Below, in pieces: positions 34,701 to 41,654 of a stretch of 64,000 nucleotides of DNA. Source of the stretch: Tillus elongatus (taxonomy: Eukaryota; Arthropoda; Insecta; Coleoptera; Cleridae); the NCBI GenBank assembly GCA_964006375.1, contig OZ023265.1, forward strand, positions 9,891,795-9,955,794, in the 5' to 3' direction. The notes below the pieces were generated by a model. That model made no database searches and was not told the origin of the DNA. It worked only from the letters and a program-made list of their open reading frames with translations. The position numbers and the translations under genes were made by a program. Within the stretch, counting starts at the first letter, position 1. Each line of letters starts with the position of its first letter.

Positions 34701-36570
34701 TAGTGTTTCAACAAGATGGAGCTCCTCCGCATTTTTCACAACGTGTTAGGGAGTTTTTGAACAGAGAGTTTCCAGAGCAACGGATCGGGAGTAGATGTGC
34801 TATTGAGTGGCCCCCTAGATCACCGCATTTAACTCCTTTAGACTCCTTTCAATAGGGTCATTTAAAGAGTAGAATTTACGCAACAGAACCGGAGTCTCTG
34901 GAAGAAATACGAGGACGCATTGTTGGAGAATGCTGTCTAATAACTCCACAAATGCTCCAGAATGTCAGAGCTCGTTTTGAACATAATTTGTACTTTTGTA
35001 TGGAAGCTGGTGGTCAACGATTTGAATACTTACTTAACTGAATAAACATTTTTGAACGTTTGGTTTTGTTTTTTTAGTTGTTTTTTTAAAGAAAAATTGC
35101 CTAATTAGTGCATTTATTATCACAATGAATGAAATACGTTCTTGCAACTCCAACTATGAATAATTTTTAAACGAGTTAATAAAGCTTGCAAAAAAATTAG
35201 TTTGCTGAATTCAGAAAAGAAAGAGCTTTCAAATGATGTAACACTCGACCCATGTTCCCTATTTAAAATAAAGGGTTGTTATCACCACCCTTAAGGGGTT
35301 GATGTGACAAAGGTGAGTTTTATGTCAAAACATGCCCCCCTCAATATTAAAATTGACGAGTTTCAGCGTTTCTTAAAAAAAATTTCTCTGGACGCGAATC
35401 AGTCTGTTTCCTTTTTAATGCGCCACCTGTATATACCTTATACATTATACATTAGCTGTTCATTCCAACAAAGGCAAATATACTAAAAACTCCAAAAATC
35501 ATGTTGGTTTGTCTTTTAAAGTTGATTATGATGCACTGTGTGTAAGTTGGAAACGAATGAAAGACCTAAGGGCTATTGAATTTCTAAAAATTTAGATTAC
35601 AGCTGCTTCATCGGGCAGAGCTGCTGGTTTTGTAAGCTTGTCAGAAACTGTTGCAAACTAATTTACTATAAAAAGTGTATAAATTATTTGATTATCGAGG
35701 CGTACCAGGCATATGTTTTAAATAAAATATTATAGTAATCTAGAACATATAGAATATAAAGCATATTATATCTTATATCTTCTAGGGAAAGAAATGTATA
35801 TTATTCAGTCAGGAAAGGTTCAAGTAATAGGTAGACATGCGAACGAAATATTGGCAACCTTATCTGAAGGTTCAGTTTTTGGGGAAATTAGTCTACTAGG
35901 TATTCCCGGGAGGAACAGAAGAACTGCAGATGTGAGGTAAGTCCTATTAGTTGTTTTTAAAAAGAGACCTTAATATTTTTCAAACACATTTGGATAAGGC
36001 ATATCTGAAAGTGGCAGTTTTGATAAAAGCTCGTTTTACTACCAAATTTTGCGTTTTCCAGTTTAAGCCAAGTTTCATAAAAATCACTAAAAATGGTTAA
36101 CCATACTCGAAGTCTTAAAAATGTTTATCAAATGGCCGGTAATTAGGATCACTAGAATCCATATTTCAGATCCGTCCAAATTTTTATATACATATATTGC
36201 GTGATAAACCTCACTCAGCGGTCTGTATACGTTGTGAGGTCAAAATTATATAATATGATTCCCAGTGATTTGAAAAACATTTACAAAAACTATAGGTTCC
36301 GAAAAAACGAATTGATTTTGTTGTAAGTAAATATACTGTATTTGAGTATAAACTCAATCATTTGTATGATGTATGAAGATAAAGAAAGAGTATGTTGGCT
36401 AAGTTTTGAGGTACTCCTGTCAATAATAAATATTAAACGTTGTTTTTTGTTGTTGTAGTAGTTCCATTTGGGGTAACGATTCGTGAGTACTGTTTGAGAG
36501 ACGTAATTAGTGTTATATAGAGACTGTGTAATGTATACCAGTTTGTTGAGCGTGAGTTGGTGGGGGATTG

Positions 36571-36665
<95 letters not shown>

Positions 36666-39123
36666 TCCCAAAAGTCGTAACTCAAACGTCACACGAAGAT
36701 AGGCTAGCGCAAGCCCTTTCAGAAAAACCCTATATGATCTTAACAAAAAGTTTACGGTTTTCAAGATATCGACAATTTAAGAAAAAATGAAAATTGTCAA
36801 ATTTTAAGGTATTTTGCCCAACCACATGCAGAAAAACACTTTAAGAATGTGATTTTTGTGCATGTTAATCCTCAATAATGCCGTTCTTGAAAAAATCTGA
36901 ATTATTTTGTATTATTGTTAAGATCTGCAGAAAACAAATTAAAGACCGTACTTTTCTTCTCCAATTTTCTTAAATTTGGGATAAACCTCCGTACTGAAAA
37001 AAAAAATAGTAAAATTTACTGGCTTATAATTTCAAAAAGTTCGCTGTTTTATGGAGATTCTAAAATGGTATAAAACATTATCAATATCTCTTAAAAGTAA
37101 TTCACTGTCGACGATTGAAAGTAAATTTGGAAGTGAAATCAGGTAGCTAAAAAATAAAAACAAATAGAGTGTCACATTTACAACTTTATCTTTTAAGCAT
37201 AGCCAATAAAAAAAGTCTACTGAATTTGGGTCCGGTGAGCGAACTGGCCACAAGATAGGTCTTAGACGGCCAATCCACCTGCCCGGGTATGTCTGATTCA
37301 AGTATTGCCTTACTTCTAAGACATAGTGGGCTGGGCATCCATCATTTTGAAGCCACATTGTCCTCCGAAGTTCTAATGGGGTGTCTTGCAGCAGTTCTGG
37401 CAAATTATTTTATAAAATCGCCAAATATCTTTGGCCATTTAACGTAGGAGGCAGTTCCACAGGTCTCAAAAGTGTTTCGTTAAAAATACCGGCCCAGAGG
37501 TATAGCTTAAATTGATGCTGCGACAAGTACAGATCCTCTCTGAACTTATGTGGATTTTCAATTTTCGAACTATAAAAGTTGCGAAGGTTCATGTGTCCAC
37601 CATTTTTTCATGCTGACTCGTCACTCCATAAAATTTTATCGAAGAAATCAGGATCTTGTCTGATTTTTATTAACATAATTTTGCAAAACCGCTTGCGCAT
37701 TGCGTAGTCACGCGGTTCCAAAATTTGGACCCCCTGAATATGGTAAGGATGGATCCCATGCGTTTTTAAAATTCTATGAGTAGTAGACCTTGGGACACCA
37801 GTTCGTCTCTGTACTATCTGCGTCGAGGTACCAGGTTCTTTGGTAACAGCATCCAAGACAGAATCCTCGTCTGCAGTTCGCGGTCGTCCAGTTCGATCAA
37901 CACGATCGATGCCAGCCATGCTACCAGCGCTGTCGGCGTTATGGGTTCTTATGAACACGGCGTAATATAGATGTTGTCGGTCTGGGTAGCGCTGCGCATA
38001 AATCCTTGCCGCTCGTCTGGCGTTGTAAACCACACCACCTCTAAACGACACGTATCGACTGTCTCCATAAATAAGATACATGTCCGCATACCCTTGATGG
38101 GTGCCATTTACTTGATTTTCCATTATATCAAAAATACAGAGTAACACAAAGTTCGGTAAGTGATTTAATTTACTGAGAAGTGAGCACGTGTGTAGCAAGT
38201 ACATATTAGTAATCCTAGTGACACTGACAGAAATATTTTTTATAAATGTCAAAATCTGTTTGTTTTTGTTTATTAGCTATCTGATTTCACTTACAAATTT
38301 ACATTCTGTGGCGGTGGTTCCGACCGCAGTGTTTCCGTCAACACTACTCTATGTTTCTGCATAAATACTCTTGACAGTTAAACGTTGCGTTACGTTATGC
38401 GACAGCCAGCTGTCAAGAACTACGGCATATAAGAGACACCAGGTGATCTCTTTCTCTCTCCTCGCTACCAACCGCTACAGTGAACACACGTCCTCCACGC
38501 TCGGTCAGTTATCTGCTATGTACTCGTGTACTGTTGTAATTGTTATTATATCATAAAGTGTATTATAGTTAAATGTATCATATAGTTTATTCAGTTAGTG
38601 AAGTAATAAAGTTATATCAAATGTTTACGTATGGATTTAATATCAACAAGTGCAATTAACATCCATACATTCAACCGTCGACAGTGAATTACTTTTAGAG
38701 ATATTGATAATTTTTTATACCATGTTAGAATCTCCATAAAACAGGGAAGTGTTTGAAGTTACGAGCCAGTAAATTTTACTTTTTTTCCGTGCGGAGGCTT
38801 ATTCCAAAAAGAAAATTGGGGAAGAAAAGTCCGATTTTTAATTTTTATTTTTTTCAGATTTACTAAATAATAACACAAAATACGTCAGATTTATTCGATA
38901 ACGCTATTATTGAGGATTAACGTGCACAAAAATCACATTCCGAAAATGTTTTTTCTGCATGTGATGTGGCAAAATACCTTAAAATTTGACAATTTTCTTT
39001 TTTTTTCTTAAAATTGTCAATATCTTGAAAATCGTAAACTTTTTTATAAGATAATATAGGGTTTTTCTAAAAGGGCTTGAGGCAGCCTATCTTCGTATGA
39101 CCTTTGATTGACTTTTGAGACAC

Positions 39124-39213
<90 letters not shown>

Positions 39214-39890
39214 TGTGTGTGTATGGAAGCGTGTGTGTATGTGCGAAAATAAAATACGTATGAAAGGAAGATGAAGGAGGATAAATTCTTGTGTTGGTGG
39301 GACAGATGGAGCCTGCCAAACACATTAATTTTCCCGAAAAACTTCAAAATTTAAAAAAATACCTTAGGTATCTAGGTCGATGAGAACTAAGATTATTAGA
39401 ATTTCAAGTTTGTATAAAAATTCGCTGCTACAACGCACTTACCGCACCTTAATTTTACATATGTCTAACAAAAATGATTTGGTCTATTGATTTTAGGTCT
39501 CAAGGTCACTCGAACCTCTTCGTCCTGAGCAAAGCCGACTTGAACGCCGCCCTGTCTCATTACCCAGAAGCTCAAGAATTGCTCAATAAAAAAGCTAAGA
39601 TGTTAATGAAAAAGAACGCAGCCCTGGAAAGACGACATAACGCTATGATTGTCATAGACAACCCATCGCCTCCGCTCAAACAAGCCAAGCTCTTGGACGC
39701 TGTTCTTCAAGTGGTACCACCCGATTCTAAGACCAACAGACTTTTGAGATACGGCAGCAGATGTAGACCGAGGAACAAACCTGAAAATGACGTTTTTAAA
39801 TACAGGAATAGCCTACCAGCCATAAGAAATTACGGCAGTGTTGATAGAACTATACAAACTAAAGTAACTGTACATAGAACGCTAAGTTAA
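18058..39890 (+). CDS. Cyclic-nucleotide-gated cation channel, beta-type subunit (six exons)
   Basis: Exons 18058-18275, 20631-21162, 31036-31615, 33004-33195, 35786-35936 and 39497-39890 join in phase. Counting from ATG 18061 the product is 687 residues with no internal stop. S1 is about 166-186, S2 201-219, S3 250-266 and an Arg-containing S4 267-280. S5 is about 305-325, the pore [17 protein letters not shown] 349-365 and S6 369-393. The C-linker and cyclic-nucleotide-binding domain fill about 410-600, with phosphate-binding cassette [18 protein letters not shown] (539-556). It aligns from memory closely with vertebrate CNGB1 ([18 protein letters not shown](D/E)(V/I)G(K/R)EMYIIQ). The pore has no Glu where alpha subunits have GET, so it is probably a modulatory subunit that joins alpha subunits in the plasma membrane of sensory cells. 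The N-terminus carries an Asn-rich run (about 49-60). The C-terminal tail is short, ending HRTLS. Confidence 0.9.
18276..18677. other. Start of CNG intron, no element recognised
   Basis: Intron DNA with no clear element structure. It contains ACAGGGTCCTGATTATGCTT near 18313, which could be the outer end of an old transposon. Confidence 0.4.
18711..18782. repeat. (TA)n microsatellite
   Basis: About 36 TA units, immediately right of the element's hairpin. Confidence 0.95.
19359..19896. repeat. Two tandem ~270-bp units plus an inverted third
   Basis: Both units (about 19359-19629 and 19630-19896) hold TTTTTTTTAGCTAA, CTGGACGC(G/A)GTAAGT, GGTAGCGAATTTTCGGTAAA and end GTGAGTAGGGGTGC. An inverted partial copy lies at about 20030-20175 (GTCCCGTAACTTCCTTGGGG). 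The unit contains a diverged version of the dispersed end motif, so tandem growth may have occurred from an element end. Confidence 0.75.
20631..21162 (+). CDS. CNG beta exon: pre-S1, S1 and S2
   Basis: Acceptor TTTTGGTTTTAG ends at 20630. The exon encodes [20 protein letters not shown], a charged linker, [15 protein letters not shown] (start of S1), [14 protein letters not shown], and the S2 region [15 protein letters not shown] followed by [20 protein letters not shown]. The end is fixed by the next exon starting [13 protein letters not shown]. The only in-frame junction is AAG|GCAAGT, a GC donor. The nearby GT (AAGGCAA|GTATCT) would add 4 nt and break the frame. Confidence 0.88.
21343..21775. 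repeat. 433-bp direct repeat, left copy
   Basis: Compared by eye with 25985-26417 it appears identical, at a constant offset of 4642 and with no indel. It runs from TACTAATTGC to CCCTATAT and stops exactly at the 3' end of the RTE element. Confidence 0.85.
21800..24820 (-). CDS. RTE retrotransposon ORF2: endonuclease and reverse transcriptase
   Basis: The protein has 1006 residues from the ATG at 24820. An apurinic-like endonuclease fills about 40-285 (GTWNVRG 44-50, QET 75-77, MGDANAKIG near 178-186, SDH 274-276). A reverse transcriptase follows at about 510-790 ([33 protein letters not shown] with Asp 647, GVRQGDPLS, active site YADD 744-747). The C-terminal part has [19 protein letters not shown] and GRPRKRWLD, typical of RTE proteins often labelled craniofacial development protein 2-like in insects. 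It nicks target DNA and copies the element RNA there. The frame is open about 23 codons upstream of this ATG, to just past the ORF1 stop, so translation may start earlier by frameshift. Confidence 0.9.
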   Translation of the reverse strand: MSIRARELYRDTRGANANTNKDKEHSNQTGKYQVKPKTEYLNLGTWNVRGLYEEGALNNLIMEVNKYSMQVVALQETHLKGNDIQRVGNYILFTSGSDMRRYGVAFLISEKLQDKVKCFKPKSDRLCSISIKAEDKMISIVNMHAPTEEKEEEVKDQYYEELEKTLEDIPKNDVIILMGDANAKIGNEDIYKSITGGESKHTASNDNGVRLISLAIEQNMKIMSTHFRRRDIHKGTWTIPGQNKTNQIDHLLIKEEHAWLITNVKTRRGAEADSDHFLVKAVLRFPDTIKQTQKRRAETRYNVNDLRKEEIALNYKKRIDKAYSSDMFLNTDGIEEKWEKIEKTVTEATKATLEKRRKQIKKYWMNEECKAALKKRAVLRHQMLQAQTEENLEKYNEQRKRTKNMCRTQKRKFLEDKIKNIEYKYQKNEIRNFYKDVKGIKRGHQSKAVFFKDKEGNLLGNDKDICRRWKEHFEELHNDGDEEELKECHQEFYEEEEVTEDPTKQEIEEIIQTMKNNKSPGENGIMAENFKYGGTALVAMMYELIKEIWKTKEMPKKWNKTIMVTLFKKGDITECTNYRGIALPDVAYKILATLIKKRLEKYIEPLLGEYQAGFRKGRSTVDQICLLKQVLTGCYEYEIPVHMIFVDFKTAYDSVKRSKVVDILREFRVPEYIVKLVIMTLCNTTCAVRVNGNLTEEFDVRRGVRQGDPLSTLLFNIVLEKVIRESGINRTGSLFDRSHQCLAYADDILLLARNRKELESITRSLVEVADSVGLQINKDKSKYMAIKKTKVTNSEPFTVKMRGERVIEFEEVNNYMYLGVLVDNRCDEEVEINLRIAKANRCAGGLNSFLRSKNISRAAKLRVYRTVIRPTLTYGCEAWTMNRRLEDRIAIWERKVLRRIFGGKKVDGMSERRPNVEVYEMYGEPPVSQLVKARRLQWLGHIERMGVERMVKKCVWSNPEGRRKRGRPRKRWLDAAQQDLLEKGVQNWKTIALDRKQWKRITKLWA
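24892..24901 (-). promoter_or_regulatory. Possible -1 ribosomal frameshift site between RTE ORF1 and ORF2
   Basis: In the ORF1 frame the last codons are ACA AAA AAT TAG. The heptamer A AAA AAT directly before the stop fits the X XXY YYZ slippery pattern. A -1 slip reads TTA GGC AAG, which is the ORF2 frame and stays open through the ORF2 ATG. No downstream pseudoknot was assessed. Reinitiation at ORF2 is the alternative. Confidence 0.35.
24892..25659 (-). CDS. RTE retrotransposon ORF1: coiled-coil protein
   Basis: 255 codons from [11 protein letters not shown] basic N-terminal part ([19 protein letters not shown]) is followed by a long coiled coil at about residues 45-115, rich in Glu, Lys and heptad Ile/Leu ([20 protein letters not shown]). 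The C-terminal region has [10 protein letters not shown] and [19 protein letters not shown], resembling ORF1-like accessory proteins upstream of RTE ORF2 in insects; an RNA-binding and assembly role is inferred. The stop TAG (24892-24894) lies in A AAA AAT TAG, and the minus-1 frame at that point is the open ORF2 frame. Confidence 0.8.
   Translation of the reverse strand: MYKMGDSEDYSADEGKRKAFPISDIFQRSKKMARTPEKNMKSESNKLDIMLNMLTDLTEKITKIEDKQDKIIAEMKVIKEENKNMKMENDQLRKEVKDIKKKLNILEEEKKRKNIVIQGLKMNTNDAKSLKENMGIFLKQNLEVNVEIKQARRLSEKVCLVELYKIEEKIEIMRNRYKLKNYKNEIVYINDDMSREERKIQNELRNVAKDERAKGRTVKIGFKKLIVEGQLWKWDEENGLVKQVEYNSGTHETKN
25985..26417. repeat. 433-bp direct repeat, right copy
   Basis: It matches 21343-21775 base for base by eye and begins exactly at the 5' end of the RTE. 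It continues without a break into the rest of the host fold-back element (TTGGGGTAGAAATGGGCCAG), showing that the uninterrupted element ran through this copy. Confidence 0.85.
26585..27480. other. CNG intron with a decayed Penelope 3' region
   Basis: No gene. Near 26985-27120 are GTGACAAAGTTAACGTCATC and AAACAATCGTCAGGTCTG, followed by GTGGTGAATTGGTGCTCATC. These resemble the ribozyme stem, cleavage-site region and tail of the Penelope copies at 43.4 and 61.4 kb, but diverged and partly inverted. Confidence 0.4.
27558..28250 (-). pseudogene. LINE RNase H and C-terminal fragment
   Basis: Reading from 28250 leftwards: [20 protein letters not shown] (RNase H Asp region), then [20 protein letters not shown] (RNase H His and last Asp region). 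A tail containing [15 protein letters not shown] follows, and finally [19 protein letters not shown], the zinc-knuckle-like end of I/R1/Jockey-type LINE proteins. No reverse transcriptase is present upstream. A pentanucleotide expansion near 27760 interrupts the region between the last two motifs and changes the frame. Clade not resolved. Confidence 0.75.
27737..27785. repeat. (GACCT)n pentanucleotide repeat
   Basis: About ten copies of GACCT (AGGTC on the other strand) within the LINE C-terminal coding remnant, replacing the expected codons before the CMESDE motif. Confidence 0.95.
28260..29783. other. GC-rich block, possibly an LTR
   Basis: 28800-29700 is much richer in GC than its surroundings and contains two related stretches (CTCTGGCCCTACCGCTCACT near 29010, CCCTGGCCCTATCGCTCACG near 29319). 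It ends with a TATA-like ACAATATAAGGC and AATAAACTGC near 29710, an order that suits the end of an LTR. No boundaries or target duplication were found and no protein is recognised. The long open frames there are probably a by-product of composition. Confidence 0.3.
29784..30289. repeat. 253-bp tandem duplication
   Basis: Two head-to-tail units (about 29784-30036 and 30037-30289) start TTAAACAATT(A/C)ACTGTCG and end GGTGTCAAGTGGTG. Only a few substitutions separate them, so the duplication is young. Content is unknown. Confidence 0.9.
30383..30463. repeat. (TA)n microsatellite
   Basis: About 40 TA units inside the large CNG intron. Confidence 0.95.
30600..30830. other. GC-rich intronic patch with a CRE-like site
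   Basis: It contains TGACGTCA at 30641-30648 and GAGGGAGCGGGGC. The 3' half (30720-30830) is GC-rich. It lies 200-430 bp upstream of the exon that starts ATGGATTTACT. It could be the promoter end of a decayed element or an intronic regulatory patch; no transcript evidence is visible. Confidence 0.25.
31036..31615 (+). CDS. CNG beta exon: S3 to S6 with pore and start of C-linker
   Basis: Acceptor CTTTCTTTTACAG ends at 31035 and donor ACTTG|GTAAGT begins at 31616, phase 1. It encodes [17 protein letters not shown] (S3), [13 protein letters not shown] (S4), [17 protein letters not shown] (S5), the pore [34 protein letters not shown] (S6) and the C-linker [27 protein letters not shown] replaces the alpha-type TIGETPPP filter, so the acidic ion-binding residue is absent. 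Confidence 0.95.
31717..31787. repeat. (TA)n microsatellite
   Basis: About 35 TA units. It is directly followed by CTGGGTGGTCCTCCGGGACG, which looks like the outer end of a TA-targeting transposon. Confidence 0.95.
31788..32830 (+). mobile_element. Mariner-type transposon fragments within a CNG intron
   Basis: A possible terminus follows the TA array at 31788. A second, TATACAGAGTGTCCAAAAAA, is at about 32209-32228. From 32428 the frame reads [50 protein letters not shown], the N-terminal helix-turn-helix region of insect mariner transposases (Y..IYG.CN, RYPD...P...T..R). It stops at 32656 and the catalytic part is missing. The outer ends cannot be fixed. Confidence 0.55.
33004..33195 (+). 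CDS. CNG beta exon: C-linker and start of cyclic-nucleotide-binding domain
   Basis: Acceptor TTATATTTTACAG ends at 33003 and donor GTTG|GTAAGG begins at 33196; both junctions are phase 1. It encodes [40 protein letters not shown] and [16 protein letters not shown], the C-linker helices and first beta strands, closely matching CNGB1. Confidence 0.93.
33508..35430 (+). mobile_element. DD41D (rosa-like) mariner transposon, copy 2
   Basis: Terminal inverted repeats of about 285 bp start AGGGTGGCGCATT on the left and, inverted, CAGGTGGCGCATT on the right. TA dinucleotides flank both (TATATA left, TATATAC right). Shared internal arm blocks include GACATGTTTTGACAT and CATTTGAAAGCTCTTTCTTT. A long imperfect hairpin (CATTCCGATAAGAA / TTCTTATCGGAATG) lies at about 33824-33900 between the left arm and the gene. 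The element is in the CNG intron between the two binding-domain exons, same strand as the gene. Confidence 0.9.
33961..34940 (+). pseudogene. DD41D mariner transposase, late stop and frameshift
   Basis: From [20 protein letters not shown] the frame is open to 34852. It contains [18 protein letters not shown] and a second HTH with [32 protein letters not shown] gives the first Asp and [10 protein letters not shown] the second. The third motif reads [12 protein letters not shown] then stop, where copy 1 reads RSPDLTSLDFFLWG. The catalytic third Asp (PLD) remains, but the following LWG becomes a stop. A 1-nt change near 34910 shifts the tail. Otherwise nearly complete, so it decayed recently. 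Confidence 0.87.
35786..35936 (+). CDS. CNG beta exon: cyclic-nucleotide-binding domain core
   Basis: Acceptor ATATCTTCTAG ends at 35785 and donor GTGAG|GTAAGT begins at 35937. It encodes [40 protein letters not shown] and [15 protein letters not shown] and the R-R-T-A of the phosphate-binding cassette are present. The Thr after Arg is the residue linked to cGMP preference in CNG channels. Confidence 0.95.
35937..36570. other. CNG intron, no element recognised
   Basis: About 600 bp, AT-rich. It holds short stretches like AAACATTTACAAAAAC but no shared repeat block or coding frame. Confidence 0.4.
36573..36664. repeat. (TA)n then (GA)n microsatellite
   Basis: About 35 TA units followed by about 11 GA units. 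It forms the left border of the second mariner family element, whose terminal CAGAGTG may have seeded the GA run. Confidence 0.95.
37032..38123 (-). pseudogene. DD41D mariner transposase of the second family
   Basis: Translation from ATG 38123 gives [20 protein letters not shown], an HTH region with [35 protein letters not shown], a second HTH ([20 protein letters not shown]) and ILWSDESA (first Asp). After a stop at 37608 the sequence resumes with [10 protein letters not shown]...LWAGIF and [12 protein letters not shown] second break precedes [11 protein letters not shown] (second Asp) and [13 protein letters not shown] (third Asp; 41 residues between by my count). All three Asp are kept but at least two stops or frameshifts inactivate it. 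Confidence 0.85.
38307..38667 (+). mobile_element. Solo LTR with 5-bp target duplication (copy 2)
   Basis: 361 bp, starting TGTGGCGGTGG and ending CATCCATA, with CATTC on both sides (38302-38306 and 38668-38672). The empty site is visible in the paralogous mariner at about 62960-62980, where the corresponding sequence is continuous. Compared with copy 1 it carries extra TTCTGCATAAATAC near 38357. Confidence 0.8.
39127..39228. repeat. (TA)n then GT-rich microsatellite
   Basis: About 42 TA units then GTGTGTGTGT. It forms the right border of the mariner; after it, 39229-39496 is intron with a diverged copy of the dispersed motif (CTACAACGCACTTACCGCAC near 39428). Confidence 0.95.
39497..39890 (+). 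CDS. CNG beta terminal exon
   Basis: Acceptor TTGATTTTAG ends at 39496. G completes the Arg codon begun at 35935-35936. It encodes [39 protein letters not shown] (C helix of the binding domain) and a tail rich in basic residues, with stop TAA at 39888-39890. The tail is much shorter than in vertebrate CNGB1. Confidence 0.93.
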
Positions 39891-39892
39891 AA

Positions 39893-40228
39893 AATAAATT
39901 GTGTTTTAAGTGTGTACTAGAAATATGACAAACTCTCATATTCCGAATGTTCTTTTAGAAAGAACATATTGAGAGAAATATTTAAAAACTAAATCACTAT
40001 TGGAAACTTGGATCTATTTTATTAATATGATTATGGTTTGCTGACAATAATGATACATTATGTTATTACAAGTCTTTATAGAGCTGATACAAAAAGAAAT
40101 CGTACACAGGCAGCACTGGATTCTTGGCAGCTTATATTACGATATAGCAAACTTGGACCAGCCTGTACTTAGACATTTTCGAAACAAGGTATTCGAAAAT
40201 ATATTATTTCCAAGATTAATAAAATAAA
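39893..40228 (+). terminator. Probable 3' UTR and polyadenylation signals of the CNG gene
   Basis: AATAAA occurs 3 nt after the stop (39893-39898), too close to be the only signal, and again as overlapping AATAAAATAAA at 40218-40228. The second gives a 3' UTR of about 350 nt. The stretch shows no repeat blocks. Confidence 0.45.
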
Positions 40229-40479
40229 TTTATTAATTGTTGTTGCCCTTACTTGGTGAAACCGTTCCATATTAAATATAGACGTAGAGACGACTTCTCT
40301 GGTTTCACAATTGTTCGTGTTCTTCTCTGTAACCATCATGAGATGATTCCGTAAAGCATGGAAACAGGTTACAGTTTACGATTTTCGGGCCTTCCCGTCC
40401 GAGGACTTTAGGTCATGGTATCCTTCTACACTGTCAGGTCGAAGCCACCCTCAAAGGAACCCCTACAACCTCTACACTC

Positions 40480-41450
40480 CAAAAAAAAATCACCAGTTAA
40501 TTTAAAACCTTAGAGCCATAGAATCCACCTCACATTCATACGACCATTTACTCCACGCTGGCTTTTCCGAAATCTCATCCATTTCTCTATCCGGCGCCCT
40601 CTCTTTCTCCGCGGTTTGCCTCAATCTCACTTCACGTTTCCTCTTCCAGCTCTATTTTTGCGGCCCATTCATTGTAATTCCTGATTTACTCGTTCTCGGT
40701 GTACCTAGTTACCTTGAACGCATAGGAACCCTCAACTCTGTTCTGGTTTCTCGCAAAGTGTTCTCTTGCCGCCCTACGATCTTCATCTGGCAGTCTTCCA
40801 GCACATGTCTTACTGTCTCCTGCTCTCCGTTTCCGCATGCACATTCTCCCGTTCCAGGCCTTAGGTTAAACTTACTACCTTAGGTTAAACCTACTAAAGG
40901 TTAAACCCTTGAGGGGCCCGTGGCCAGTCAGGAAGCTCACCGCCCTGTGACTTCAGCACTTGAGGCCCACACGCACGCTCTCTATGTATCGATAAGTAGT
41001 TCTACCCTTTGTCTCACCGTCCCAGTGCTTCTGCCACTTCTACTTCAGTGTTCTCCTTGGCACTTAGTTTGAGCATTCTACTCGTCACTGGAGCCTCTAC
41101 CCTCTCGTGACCTAGGGGGTCACTTCTGGCGGCTTTTGCGCTCGCATCGGCTTTTGCGATGCCTTCTAACTGGTCGCCACCCCAGCACAGATTTATTTTT
41201 ATTCCCGGGCGCTCCACCTCTTGCATCTTCCTGTTTATTCTGTCGGCCGTTTCCCCCTTTCTCTTGGTGAGCATATCTAGGGCAACTCTGCTATCGGAAA
41301 CGATGTTGGCGGTTCCATTCTGTAGAGTGACGGCGTTTTCCACTGCCGTACCCACCGCGAACAATTCCGCCATGTGCACCGGGTACACGTCCTGGAGCTT
41401 TCGATCACTGCGTTGAGGTAACAGGTTACAGAGAGAAAACGAATAATTGT
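40480..41450 (-). pseudogene. LINE RNase H and C-terminal remnant (I/R1 type)
   Basis: The minus strand from about 41390 reads VYPVHMAELFAVGTAVENAV (RNase H Glu region), ANIVSDSRVALDMLTKRKGE (Asp region), WGGDQLEGIAKADASAKAA (where WVPGH...NE.AD is expected) and a linker. Further left, after stops, comes FLTGHGPL, the LTGHG motif of I/R1-type LINE tails, and CMRK, a trace of a zinc knuckle. It differs in sequence from the RNase H fragment at 27558-28250, so it is a second lineage. Confidence 0.65.
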
Positions 41451-41654
41451 AAAGCCAAATAAATGGTATCTCCACTTATAATTAGTAAGAAAATAAAACA
41501 TTCACCAGTGATACACCCATTTAACGGTATTCCTGTAACTCATTTTTATTGTTCTAAATATTATCAAACTAATAATGTTTAAAAATGTTAGGTGCAACTT
41601 CCTTATAGTTTTCTAAGATGATAAAAGCTTGCAGAAAAAAGCATGTCGGCTTTA

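Larger units (their letters stand above)
36661..39126 (-). mobile_element. Second DD41D mariner family, with solo LTR inside
   Basis: Inverted terminal repeats of roughly 450 bp: left CCCAAAAGTCGTAACTCAAA..., right (inverted) CAGAGTGTCTCAAAAGTCAA. Both contain CGAAGATAGGCT, AAGCCCTTT and AAAACCCTATAT. The element lies between two (TA)n arrays, fitting a TA-targeting transposon. Its right arm is split by a solo LTR at 38307-38667. A third, decayed copy is at 62150-63110, and a terminal-repeat relic is at 3640. Confidence 0.8.
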
